From Pyropia haitanensis (Eukaryota > Rhodophyta > Bangiophyceae > Bangiales > Bangiaceae): a stretch of DNA of 64,000 nt. Below the pieces are notes generated by a model. The model saw only the letters and a program-made list of their open reading frames with translations. It was not told the DNA's origin and made no database searches. Numbering within the stretch: position 1 is the stretch's first letter; each line of letters opens with the position of its first letter. Made by a program: the position numbers and the translations under genes. The stretch covers positions 1,178,001-1,242,000 of the forward strand of contig SDUX01000003.1 in the NCBI GenBank assembly GCA_008729055.1. Reading direction: 5' to 3'. Below, piece after piece: positions 52,893 to 64,000 of the stretch.

Positions 52893-54091
<1,199 letters not shown>

Positions 54092-57033
54092 AGTACTGGT
54101 GCTGCTCTTGTGAGTTGTCTCGTCGTCCGCGTGTGTGGGTGTTGTAGCCGGACCTTGTGATGCTTGTTTTGACCTGCCCCTCTTTGCCAAAGCGAGGCGT
54201 TCCGCCAGTTCTTGTACGTCTTTCTCCTCTGCGCGTGGCGCGCCCTTGTTGTGTGTCGCGTCTGGTCGGAATTCCGGGTCGTTTGTGTGTCCACGCCACT
54301 CTGGGGAAGCGTGCGACGTGTTGTCTCGTCTGGTGGCTGTCGTGCGTGGATCTGCTGTGGTGGGTAGACGCGCGCCATGTCAGACGAGCGGATGCGGGAG
54401 ATGGGCGACCAGTGCTGCGTCCCGCGCACCTTCCACCACAGGACCACGCGTCGTCTGTATGTTGAGAATATAGCCCCGCCTTTTTTTTTTTTTTTTCAGG
54501 TGGCCAGCATGGCCGTCTTGCCCGACTCAAGCCGACCCTTGTTGGCGGTGACTGAGGACGTTGGCGTCCAACAAAAGAAGGCTGTCACACCGTCATGGTC
54601 AGTGGCGATGCGGACATGGCCGTGTCCACTGGCGCCCTGTGGTGCACGTGGACCCCCCCCACCCGCCAACCAGACGGGCCTGCCGCCCCTTCCGTGTGTA
54701 CATTGGCTGTTTTTTTTTTGCTGTTTTTTTTTTTTTTTTTTCATCCCAGCAGCCCCCACCGCTGGTGCCTCCACCGCCGTCACTGCCGGGGCGTCTGTCC
54801 CACCACCCCGGGACGGCCAGACGGCCTGTGCGGTTGGGCAAGGCGAGGCACGGCACGCCGCGACGGGCGGCCACCGCCGCGGGCCGCGGCGGCCGCCACC
54901 CGCCTCGGCGGCGCGCCCGACCCGCCGGTGCGTGCGCGCGGCAGCGGGCGGCCCCGACGGCGGCCGGGGGTGGCCGCCCCGACAGCGCCCGCCGGCCGGC
55001 CGGCCGCTGCGCCGCCGCGCGTGCGCCGCGGCGCCGCGCCGCGGCGCCGCGACAGCCGCCGGCACCCGCGCTCGCGCGCGGCGGCAGGCGGCAGCGGCCC
55101 CCCCCCCCCCCCCCCCGGCCGTGGCGGCGAGCGGCACCTGCCACGTGCAAAAAGTGTCGCCCAAACCGTGGCTGTTTTCCCCAATGGAGCGGGGCGGCAC
55201 GCATCCGGATAGGATCCCGTTCGGCCGCGGCGCCGCGGCGGCACGCCGCGCGCGGGGTCCCGCGTGTCCTGCATTGGGACACACCCCAACCGCATCGTCT
55301 GGGGCGGCCGTCCGCACGCGCGCGCACGGCCGCCGCGCCGCGCCGCGCGCGTGACGTGGCGCCGCCGCGGCGGCGCCGCCGCGGCCGCGCCGCCCGCCGC
55401 GCCGGCGCCGCGTGGCGGCGGCGACGCCGCCCGCGCCGCCGCGGCGGCCGCCCCGGTCCGCGGCGCCCGCGGCGGCGCCGTCGGGTTGGGGCGGCCGCCA
55501 CCCCACCCCACCACCGCCGCCGCCGCCGCCGCCGCCACCGCCACGGCCCCCACCACCGCCACCGCCGCCGCCGGCGCCCCCCCCCGCGGTCGCCGCCCAC
55601 CAGCGACGCGGCGGGGCGGCGGCGGCTCATGAGCGTCCGCCCCCCCCCCCCCCCCCACCGGCACCCCCCCCCCCTCCCCCCCTGCCCGCGGCGGGAGGCA
55701 CCCCCCCACCGCTCCCGCGCCGCCGCGGTTGCCACCCCGCGGCGCCGCCGTCAACGCGGCGCGCCGACCGCCCGCCGGCGGCGCCCGCCCGCCCGCCGCG
55801 GACGGGCCTGCCCGCGCCGCCGCCGCCGCCGCGCGGCGGCCGCCGCCACCGCCACCGCCACCCCCACCACCGCCGCCGCCGCCACCACCGCCGCCACCAC
55901 CGCCGTCGGCGGCCGCCAACGCCGGCGGCCGCTGCGCACGTGGCGGCGGCGGCGCTCCTCCTCTGGTGGCTGCCCCAATGGAAGCACCCCCCTCCCCCTC
56001 TCCCCCCCCCCGCCCCCGCCCACCGCGCGACTCCTCCTGCCCGCCGCGCCCCCCCCCCCCCCCCCCGGTTCTTGTCCGCCCACTGCCGTCGCCGCCGCCG
56101 CGCGCCGCCGTGGCCGTGTGGGTGGGGCGGCCACCCCCCCCCCCCCCCCTCGCGGCGGTGAGCCGCTGGGGTGGTGGCCCCCTGCGGGGGGGGGAGGGGG
56201 GTTGGCCGCTCATGCCGGCGGTGGGCTGGCGCCACGCGGCGGCGGTGATGGCGGTGCTGGCGGTAGAGGGGAGGGGGGGGGGGGGGGGTGGGGCGGGGGG
56301 TGGGGCGGGGGGGTGGCCCCGCCGCACGCGAGGGGGACTGGCGGAGCGGGGGGCGGGGGGGGGGGGGGGTGTGTACGGGGGGGGGGGGGGGAAGGCGGAC
56401 GTTGGGGGAGGAGGGGGGGTGGGGGGGGGGGGGAGGGGAGGGGAGGGGGCCGCCGCAGCGTGCCGACCGGGGTGACGGGGGGCGCACCGCGGCGCCGCGG
56501 GCGGGCGGCGTTGGTGTTGGCCCGCCGCGGGCGTGCGGCGCCCACTCGTGGGCGTTGCCGCGTCGGCAGCGACCCCCCCGGCGGGCGCGGCCGCCGCGTC
56601 GCCGCCGCCGCCGCCGCCGCCACGCACGGGGTGTGGCTGCGCCGCCGTGTCGGCGGGGGCGGTGGGCAGCGCCGGCCGGGTGGTGGCGAGGCGGTGGCGG
56701 GGCGGTGGCGGGGATAGGGGGGTGCTGGCGGGCCGGGGGGAGGGGGGGGGGGGGGGGGGGGTGCGTGGACGGCGCACTGCGGGGCGGCGGCGAGGGGGGG
56801 GGGGATCGCGCCGGCCTGGTTTTTGCCGCCGCCGCGCGCGGCGCGGGCGGGGCGGTGGCGCGTCGCCGCGGCGGCCGCGGCGGCACCCGCGTCGCGACGC
56901 GACGCGGCACGGCACGGCACGACACGCGGCGCGGCGGCGCGCGGCGCGGCGGGGTCGACCGCGGCTCGTCCCGCCCGCGCGCCTCCTCCCCCCCCCCCCC
57001 CCCCCCTCCCGCGCCCACCGTTGGCGGCCTGCG
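54092..57033. other. Low-complexity CCG/CGG block upstream of the two-TM RING-H2 gene
   Basis: After about 700 bases of moderate GC with T runs (about 54,481-54,497 and 54,711-54,740), the region from 54,780 to 57,030 is almost pure C and G, with CCG/GGC trinucleotides and many C or G runs of 10-16. Long open frames exist on both strands but encode only Pro, Arg, Gly and Ala. One island of normal complexity sits at about 55,138-55,220. No gene is supported; 56,900-57,030 is probably the 5' UTR of the next gene. Confidence 0.5.
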
Positions 57034-57205
57034 ATGGCCGACGCGCTCATTGGCCAGCTGGCCGGCTGGCCGCCGGTGCCCCCGCCGACGGTGCCGCCAC
57101 GGCCGGCGGCGGCACCGCCGCCGCCGGCGATGCGCGCCGCGGCGGTGGCGGTGCCGGTCGCCGATGGCGGCGGTGGCGGTGGCGGCGGCGGTGGGCGCGG
57201 CGGCA

Positions 57206-57255
<50 letters not shown>

Positions 57256-58557
57256 TCGGCCGCCGCCGTCACCGCCGATGGGGACGAGGACGACGCGGCC
57301 GCGGCGGCGCTGGCGGCGTCGCTCGCGGCGAGTGACGGCGTGGCCAGCGGCGGCGGCGGCGGTGGTGGTGGCGACAGGGGTGGTGCGGGTGGCGGCTTCC
57401 CCGCCCGCCGCCGCCCCTTCCTCGTCCTCCCCACCGCCGCGGTCTTTGCGGTGACGCTCGCGCTGACGGTTGCCAACTGGTCCAAGTACGACGACGCGCG
57501 CGCGGACGTGGCGTGGCGGCTCGGCACGTGCCGGCTGGCGCGGGCGACCGTCGCGGTGAACCCGGCGGTGGCGACCTCGTTTCGGCCGGTGCGTTTTTTT
57601 TTTTTTTTTTTTTTTTTTTTTGGGGGGGGGGGGGGGGGGGGAGAGAGGGCCGCGCGGGGGGGGGGGGGGGGCGGGGAGCGTCACGGGTGCGCGGGTTGGG
57701 TGCGCGTGCGCCACCCCCCTCCGACTGTTTTGCGACGCTGGAGGTGGCCGCCGCACATCCCCCGCTGACCAAGGTGCATCCCGCTGGTTTTGGAGCCTCT
57801 GCGCGGTCTCCCTGGCCTCTTTGTCTGCGTGCACGCTCCCCCCCCCCCCCCCCCCCTCCCCCCCCGCAGGAGTTTTTGGTACACCCCAGCCACACCAGCC
57901 GCCGCGACGGCGCGCCCGCCGGGACCCCCCCCCCACGCTCGCCTTCTTTACCGACTCGGACGCGTACCTGTACGACGAGCCCGCCGCGACGGCCATCGCC
58001 GCCGCCTACACCCGTGGCCGCCGGTACGCGTGCTGGGCCAAGGTCGACGCCCCGCGGCGGCTGTCCATGACCAGCGTCGCCACGCACGCGCCCCGCGAGC
58101 GGCTGTACCTGGTGTGGGCCAACGGGCTGCTCGCGCTGCTGGCGGGGTGCGCCCTCGTGTTTTTGTCCACCACCCTCCCGCGGGGGGCGGCCGCGGCACA
58201 AGCGGCGGCCGCCGCCGCCGCCGCCGCCGCCGCTGCCGCCACCGCCGCCGCGGGCGCGGCCGCCGCGGATGGGGTACGCGCGCCGGGGGCGGCGGCGCGC
58301 AAGGCGCGCAAGGGGCTCTCCTCCGCACAGGTGCGGCACGTGTGTGTGGCGTACGCGTCGGGGGGGGGGGAGGGGCGGGCGCCCGTGCAGACGGCTGGAC
58401 GTGCTGCATCTGCTTGGAGGACGAGGACGATGGCGCGCCCGACAGCGGCGGGGGGGGGGGGGCGCCCGCCGCTACCGCCGCCGGCAACGTCCCCGACGTG
58501 CCCCCGCTGGCGCCGCCACAGCCGCTGGCGCCGCCGCAGCCGGTGGCGGCGACGGCG

Positions 58558-58591
<34 letters not shown>

Positions 58592-58823
58592 GCGGCGGTG
58601 GGGCGACAGCGCGGCCACCCCCCCGTGCCGCGGGGGACCCCCCCCGGCGGCGGCGCCAACGGCCGGCGCGGCGGCGCGGGTGGCGCTGCCGTGCGGCCAC
58701 GCCTTCCACCGGCCGTGCATCCGGCGGTGGCTCAAGCGCGGCAGCAGCCTCTGCCCGCTGTGCAACTGGGATACCGCCGCGCTGTTTGACGCGGAGACGG
58801 GGGCGCCCCGCGTGCCTGCCGAC

Positions 58824-58854
<31 letters not shown>

Positions 58855-59202
58855 GTGTGGGGGTGGGGGTTGGGGTGGCGGCGGTGGTCCCCGCTGGTGG
58901 GGGGGGGTACGGCGGCGGCACCGCCGCCGGCGCCACCGCCGTGGCGAGCGCGGGCGGCCTCCTTCCCCGCCTGCCGCCCCTGTCGCCGACCGAGTCGAGC
59001 AGCGCCGCGTCGCCGTCGGCGGCGTCGCCAGTGCCGCCGCCCGTGGCGGGGGCGGGGGACGGCGGCGGCCAGCCGCCGCAACCCCTCGACGCGCTGTGTG
59101 GGTCGGCCGCTGGTTGCGCCGCCCCCACCGGGGGGAGTGGGGGGGAGGCGGACGCCCCCGCGGAACCCCAGGGGGGGGGGGTGATGCGCCGGCCACCCCC
59201 AC

Positions 59203-59245
<43 letters not shown>

Positions 59246-59397
59246 GCCCGTTGTTTTGGTGGGTGGGGGGGTACCCCCGCCCGCTGCCGCCAGTGCCGCC
59301 GGGACGCCCCGAGCAGACGCGGGCGGCCGCGGTAGCCGCGGTGACCTGCTGCCCAGTGGGGACTGTGGGGACCGTGGCGGGGGCCAAGGCGGCGGCA

Positions 59398-59442
<45 letters not shown>

Positions 59443-59528
59443 GCAGTGGGGGGGGTGGGGGTGGTGGCGGTGGGGCTGCTGGGGGTGGGGGAGGGGGTGC
59501 GGCTGTGGGTGGGGCGGCTGGCGTCTAA
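57034..59528 (+). CDS. RING-H2 E3 ligase-like protein with two membrane spans
   Basis: Exon 1 (57034-57588): MADALIGQLAGWPPV, a poly-Gly stretch, then a membrane span (PFLVLPTAAVFAVTLALTVA). Exon 2 from 57870: EFLVHPSHTSRR, TLAFFTDSDAYLYDEPAAT, a second span (LYLVWANGLLALLAGCALVF), poly-Ala, then WTCCICLEDEDD and, after a Pro/Ala insert, VALPCGHAFHRPCIRRWLKR with CPLC, a RING-H2. A Gly/Ala-rich tail ends at TAA 59528. The intron (57589-57869, donor GTGCGT) holds a T28-G20 tract. The frame breaks at C10 (57925-57934), G11 (58360-58370) and one of the runs between 58,450 and 58,645, each consistent with one missing base. Topology suggests a loop between two spans with the RING on the outer side of a membrane facing the cytosol. 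Confidence 0.65.
57589..57869 (+). other. Intron with a T28-G20 tract
   Basis: Begins GTGCGT and ends CGCAG after a C-rich polypyrimidine tract. About 28 T (57594-57621) are followed directly by about 20 G (57622-57641) and then further G runs. Run lengths are approximate given the homopolymer problems elsewhere. Confidence 0.7.
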
Positions 59529-59767
59529 CTGCGGGCGATCCGCCCCCCTCCGCCCGCGGCCGCGCCGGAAGCACCGCCCAGCGGGGGGGGGTCGCCCCTT
59601 GACTGGCCTCGCCGGCCGGGGTGCGGGTGACGGCCAACGGGTGCCGCGACTGAGGGCGCCGGCGGACGGGGGAGGGGGGCCGCCGCCTTGGGGGGGGACA
59701 GAGGGGGGGGGGAGAGGGGTGGCTGGACGCCCACGTTTTGCAGCCGCCCTCATCCCCCACACGACGT

Positions 59768-61303
59768 CTAGCAGGCACGGGGCTCCTCCCCGTAAAGGCG
59801 GTCCGTCACGCACGCGCCGTCGACCACCCCGCCCGTCGGCGCAAACGCCAAACGCGCCGCCGCACGCGTCGCCGGCGCGGCAGACAACAGACGCAGCGGG
59901 GTGGCCGCCGCCACGACCGTCGCCGCCGTTGCCCCCGGCCGGGCCGTCGTCGCGGCGGCGGCGGGTCGTGCCGGTCCGGTTGCCCACCGTGGCGTGGTCA
60001 CACAGCAAACGTCGAGCGGCGGTCACCGCCCACCTCCCCCTGCTGCGCGGCGGCCGCCCCCACGCACGCACCGTCGGTGCAGGTGAGGCCCGTGGCCACG
60101 TCGCAGACGCCAACGGTGGCCACGCCACCCGCCCCCCGCCACGGGCACGCGCACGCGCCCACCCACGGGGTTGGCCAGCCCCCTCAATAAAAAAACACGC
60201 AGTCCACGCCGTCGCCGCCGGCGGGGCCGTCACCAAAGGTGCACTCGTGGCCGACGGTGGCGACGAGCGGGACGGAAAGGACGGACCCGACGCAGGTCCC
60301 GTTGAAATGCACAGCTGGTCGACCGCGGCGCCCGTCTGCTCGCTGCACACACCCGCGTCCGCCGCAACCCGACAGCGCGCAACGGCGCACCCGGCGCGGT
60401 GCGCCGTACGCACGGCAGGCGGCCGTCCGGGCCGGTAGAGGCGAGGCGGGAGCAGACGAGGTCTGTGTCGCCGGCGCCACGGTCGTCGCACGGGGTGCCG
60501 ACGGTGGGCGCCGCGGCGGGCCGGCAGGTGCCGACCGCGGCGGTAGTATCGGTGCCGGCGCCTGCCGGGAAGCGGTAGCTCTCGTCCACCGCCAACGGCG
60601 GGGTGCCCACCGCCTGCGTCAGCGGGCACGCCGAGCCCGTCTCGCTGTTGACACACTCAGTGCCGGCCGCACACACACCGCCAGGGGACCCCCACGCCCG
60701 TCCCCGGCGGCACCCACCGACGCGCACCGCCCGCTGCGGCCGGCGCTTACCACAGACCGGCAGTCGTGACCTCGCGTACACGGCGACGGGTCTTGGCCCG
60801 TCGGGCACGCGCCGCCGAGTGCCACGCCCGTGACAAGCGTCGGGCAGGTACCGTCCAACACACAAAAGGGCCTTGGAGCCAAACGCGACGGACGCGTCGC
60901 CCAGCACGTCCGTCGTGCCACACGGGTCGCCCTTGCCAACGTACGCGCGGCAGGTCGGGGTGTCGGCGGCCTCACCGCGGCGGCACCACAGCGGCACGAA
61001 GACCGCGTAGCCGCCGCAGTCGTCGCCGGTGGTGCAGGGTGTTCCCCCGCAGGTCGGCCGTAGGGAAGAGCCGCGGCGCACGGGGCACGCAGCGGGCGGC
61101 TCACTGCTTGCCACACAGCGGGTGCATGGCAAGAGGGCAAAGAAACAGGGCACAAGGCGGGCTGTCAGGGGGATGGAGACAACTGTGCGCGTAGGTCGCC
61201 ACGCCAGACGCGGTGGCCGGTTGCAGAGAAGGGGCGCGTGTTCTCGCCGTGCGGCGGAAGAGGCGGCGGTGGTGTGTCCCACCTGGTCTCCAGGGACTGT
61301 CAT
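59768..61303 (-). CDS. Cys-rich putative secreted protein, frame-disrupted
   Basis: From ATG 61303 the protein has a hydrophobic stretch before its Cys-rich part (LTARLVPCFFALLPCTRCVAS), which could be a signal sequence or anchor. Then come modules with Cys in patterns such as GTPCTTGDDCGG, CVLDGTCPTL, GGACPTGQDPSPCTRGHDC and GGVCAAGTECVNSETGSACP, then VGTCRPAAAPTVGTPCDD and HFNGTCVGSVLSV. The reading changes frame at least twice (near 60,865 one base extra or two short; near 60,690 one base short). A stop (CVFFY, 60184) ends one frame, but Cys-bearing sequence continues in other frames (VGVCDVATGLTCTDGACVG near 60,090; VVDGACVTDRLYGEE near 59,780). It may be one longer gene, a pseudogene, or two adjacent paralogues. 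I do not recognise the family. Confidence 0.4.
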
Positions 61304-62573
61304 CGATGGGCGTGAGACCCAGAGCCAGTTGCGTGGTCCCGGGCCTCGGTTGCGCTGCTGCCGCCGCGTGGGTCGGGGGGCGGCGGGCACCCATCCGCTG
61401 ACGTCGTCGCGAGCGGTCGGATGACGGTCAAGACCAACGCCAGCGACCAACCCCCCCGCTCTTCTCACCCCAGGCGCATCGTTGGCGATGCAACAGAGAG
61501 GAAAGGGGAGGATTGTAAATAGGAACGGGCGGGGGGGGACTTGTAGGCGGGCGAGCGTGGAAAGGGTCGGTGCACAGGGCAATGTGGCCGCCGTTCAGGG
61601 ACGCCAATGCAGTGCGGCCGCTGTTGGTGGGCCTCCCAGTCGCGGCCGGCCCGTGGCGGCGGTGGGAGCGGCAGCAGCACCAGGTGCGGTCGGGCAAGGG
61701 GGACGCGCCGCCCCACTGCCAGCGTCGGCGGATGCCCGTGCCCACCGCCACCGTCGGCGCCGCACGCGACCTCCAGCTATTCGCTCGGATGCAGAGTATT
61801 TGATGGACCTGGAGGGGCGGCGGGGTGCCGGCGCCTCTGTCCGCGTCGCTGCGGGTGCCAGGTGACGCGGCGCTGTTTGCCCGCGGGCGTTGGATCCTCG
61901 CGGCGTGGGTTCTTCTCCGACGCCTTCCACGGACCGGGCGTACAGGAACGGGTCTAGAGAGGCATCGAGGAAGTGCAATGGTAGTTGTGGGAGGGAGGGG
62001 AGGGAGAGAAGTGTTGCGAGAGAGAGAGCAAGGAAAAGTGAGGTTGGAGTCCTCCCGGCTACGCGGTCGACCCCCCATCTTTGATGCCAGCCGCGGCCGG
62101 CGGTGGCTCGCGTGTGCCTCCGTGCCACCGGGAGCAGCCTTCCCTTCACGCCCTTTCACCGGTCCAGGTACCTCGCCTCCATCACGTCCCCGCCACTCTT
62201 GCCTGTCGTCTACGTCCCCCCTCCGCTCCCTCCCCCCCTTCCCCCATCCTCTCCCACTGGCCGCCCGACCGCCGGCAGCGGTGCGGGAAGAAAACGGCGG
62301 CTGGAGGCACACGGCGGACACTTTTCACCCGTGATCACCAACGTTTTTGGGTCAGCTGTGTCGCTGAAATCTGGTGTAATCGATGGTTGCTCCAGTATTA
62401 CGAGGAGGCGGAGGAGGCGGGTCTCCCGCCGACTGCCGCAGTACACGAGCGACCGCCCGACGAGAAGCGGCGCCGACCGTCCCTACCCCCGCCGAGAAGC
62501 GGCGTCGACCGTCCCTACCCCCCCCGCGGTTGTTGCGCCCCCCGCGGCGGCGTCCACCCGACCGTCGCTCCCC
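61304..62573. other. Divergent upstream region, Cys-rich / right-edge gene
   Basis: Between two probable divergent genes. The GA-rich 61,970-62,050 part and the CT-rich 62,110-62,260 part stand out, and 62,330-62,400 is less GC-rich. A 30-bp near-duplicate (CCGACCGTCCCTACCCCCGC-like, about 62,472-62,530) lies near its right end. No gene was recognised. Confidence 0.4.
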
Positions 62574-64000
62574 ATGGCCACCCCAGGACTGGGTCGGCCG
62601 CGGCCGGCGCCCCCCTCCGCCGCCGCGTTTGTCGCTCCCCCCTGCCCCACCGGCCGGCCGGCCGGCCGCGGCGGCCTCGCCGGCGGCTGCCGCCGCGCCC
62701 CCCCCCCCTCCCCGCCCGGCCGCGCCGCGCGGCCGGCGGCGGCGGTGGCGGTGGCGGTGGCGGCGGCGGCGGCGGCGGCGGAGCGCATCGCCCCCCCCCC
62801 CCTCCCCGACCGCGAGCCTCTTCCCCTGGCCCGGCGCCCCCCCCCCATGGCGCGACGCGGACGCGGTGCCGTCCATGGCGCCCGCGCCGACGCAGGTCGC
62901 GACCGGCGCGGCGGCGGCGGTGGCGCTCCGCTGGCGGCGGCCGCCCCCCGTCATCGCGTCACGGCCACCCCTGTCGGCCGAGCTGGCCGTCGGCCTGATG
63001 CGGTCGGCGTACGAGGTGCTCGACGGGATGGACGTGGTGGGGATGGACGGCTTCCAGCGCGCGTTTTGGCTGCTCCGCGCGGACGAGTGGCCCCGCTTCC
63101 GCGCGGAGAATGTGGGCGTGACGCAGGGCGTGCTGACGGACGTGCGGTACTTTGACTTTATTTCGACGTGCCAGTTCGCGGCGATTACGGGGGTACGTTG
63201 GGGGTATAGAGCGGCGGGAGGGGGGGGGGGGATGGGGATGGGGGGTGGGGGGGGGGGGTGTCATGGGGGTTTGGCTGCGATGCGGGTGGGGGGGGTAGGT
63301 GCCGGCAGTAGAGCTGTGAACTGGTTGCGCTGGTAGTGGGCTGCGGACGGGAGGGGGGTGGTGCCTCGGTGCCTGCAGAGACGCCTGGGGTGGTAGGCAC
63401 GCCCGCGAGCGGGACGGCTGGGTGCGAGCCAGAGGTGGCGCGGTCCGGTACGGCCGGTTGGACTTTGCTGACGCCCGTGCACGCCGGGGAACCGGTGGCC
63501 AGCCTGTTGATGTTCCTCGCTGTGCTCTCCCCTTGTGCTGTTTTTTTTTTCTTTTTGCTGCCGCTGGCGTGGGGTGGTGCCTGGCGCTCTCACGGGCTCG
63601 CTTTCCGCGCCGCTGGCGGTGGTGTGGTGGTGTGGTGTGGCGGGTGTGTGGGTGGCGCAGGCGTTGCGCAACAGCGCCGCGCTGTCAACGGAAAAGTTCA
63701 ACGCGGCGGGTGACACGCGTGTGAGTACGTTGGGCGGCGCGGGTGGAGCTCGTCTTGCAGAGGGGGGGGTCGTGGACGACGATCGCCCGTACCTGTGGGC
63801 CCCTGCGGGGACGGCAGCAGGACCGACTCGTCGTGTTTGTGGGGCTGGAGGGGTGCGGGCGGTGGGGGGGGGGGGAGGGGGCATGGGCAGGGCGGACTGG
63901 CCAGCGCGGTGGGCAATGCCGCTGTCGCCGGCTGTGCCGCTGTCGCTGGCTGTGCCGCCGTCGTTGGCTGTGCCCAGGGCGGCGCGTCGGCGGGCTTGCC
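62574..64000 (+). CDS. Unrecognised, probably plastid-targeted protein (cut by window edge)
   Basis: ATG 62574 opens a transit-like N-terminus (MATPGLGRPRPAPPSAAAFV, then a long Ala/Arg/Pro stretch). The folded part, in a different frame after several C runs (about 62,700-62,845), reads LSAELAVGLMRSAYEVLDGM, DVVGMDGFQRAFWLLRADEW and GVTQGVLTDVRYFDFISTCQ, then FAAITG. A good donor (GTACGT at 63193) and acceptor (CAG ending at 63660) join it in phase 0 to ALRNSAALSTEKFNAAGDTR (63661-63720), which is followed by GTGAGT. Later exons are beyond what can be traced here. The two-frame offset between transit and core would need two missing bases or one extra. The well-formed splice sites and amphipathic helices suggest a real gene; I cannot name its family. 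Confidence 0.5.

Noticed and set aside
54377..54660. Possible small gene starting MSDERMREMGDQCCV with a T-run plus CAG acceptor-like site
   Set aside because: A GTATGT donor and CAG acceptor would leave a 44-base intron and a stop soon after, and the alternative phase does not join. Homology is not recognised.
54561..57527. Very long open frames on both strands (over 700 and 900 codons) in the CCG/CGG block
   Set aside because: They encode almost only Pro, Arg, Gly and Ala, change character with each frame and contain no motif. Extreme GC removes stop codons, so openness alone is not evidence.
63721..63760. Further 40-base intron in the right-edge gene (GTGAGT to TTGCAG)
   Set aside because: The sites look good, but 40 bases is far shorter than the other introns here (243-468 bases except one of 179). 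A real acceptor probably lies farther right.

Overview
The window is nuclear DNA of a eukaryotic phototroph with extreme GC content. The best fit is a red alga of the Porphyra/Pyropia type. Reasons: short GT-AG introns in otherwise compact genes, long Gly/Ala/Pro homopolymers encoded by GGC/GCC/CCG runs, several proteins with plastid-type N-termini (HisG, a PsbQ'-like lumen protein with a twin-arginine signal, a DUF1350 protein), and a Ty1/copia element. The species is inferred, not proven.

Layout. At 1-17.6 kb: a RING-H2 protein (+), an arylamine N-acetyltransferase-like enzyme (-), an SGNH hydrolase-like enzyme (-), plastid ATP phosphoribosyltransferase HisG (-), and a very long low-complexity TPR-like protein with an RHRR(S/P)T(D/E) repeat array (-). 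At 18,308-25,182: a complete Copia LTR retrotransposon with apparently identical 591-bp LTRs and a GTCCT target duplication, inserted in the divergent upstream region between the TPR-like gene and MED7. At 26.3-29.1 kb: Mediator subunit MED7 (+) and a PsbQ'-like protein (-), convergent. At 32-37.4 kb: an F-box protein (+) and a disordered repeat protein (-). At 39.9-54.1 kb: ribosomal protein eS4 (+), a GT10 fucosyltransferase-like protein (-), a TEY-type MAP kinase (+), a DUF1350 protein (-), an aspartyl/asparaginyl hydroxylase-like protein (+), and a four-exon UBE2D-type E2 (+). After a 2-kb CCG/CGG low-complexity block come a two-TM RING-H2 protein (+), a Cys-rich putative secreted protein (-), and an unrecognised plastid-like protein cut by the right edge.

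These are unrelated housekeeping and regulatory genes with no operon-like pathway. Ubiquitin-pathway genes recur (two RING-H2 proteins, an F-box protein, an E2), but nothing in the sequence ties them together.

Two cross-cutting observations matter most. First, many reading frames break inside long C/G homopolymers, and eight clear junctions all need the same correction, one extra base. This points to homopolymer length errors rather than pseudogenes, so interrupted genes are annotated as probably functional. Second, the gag/pol junction of the retrotransposon has the geometry of a -1 frameshift signal: a GGTTTTT slip site, a 5-nt spacer and a stem containing the gag stop.
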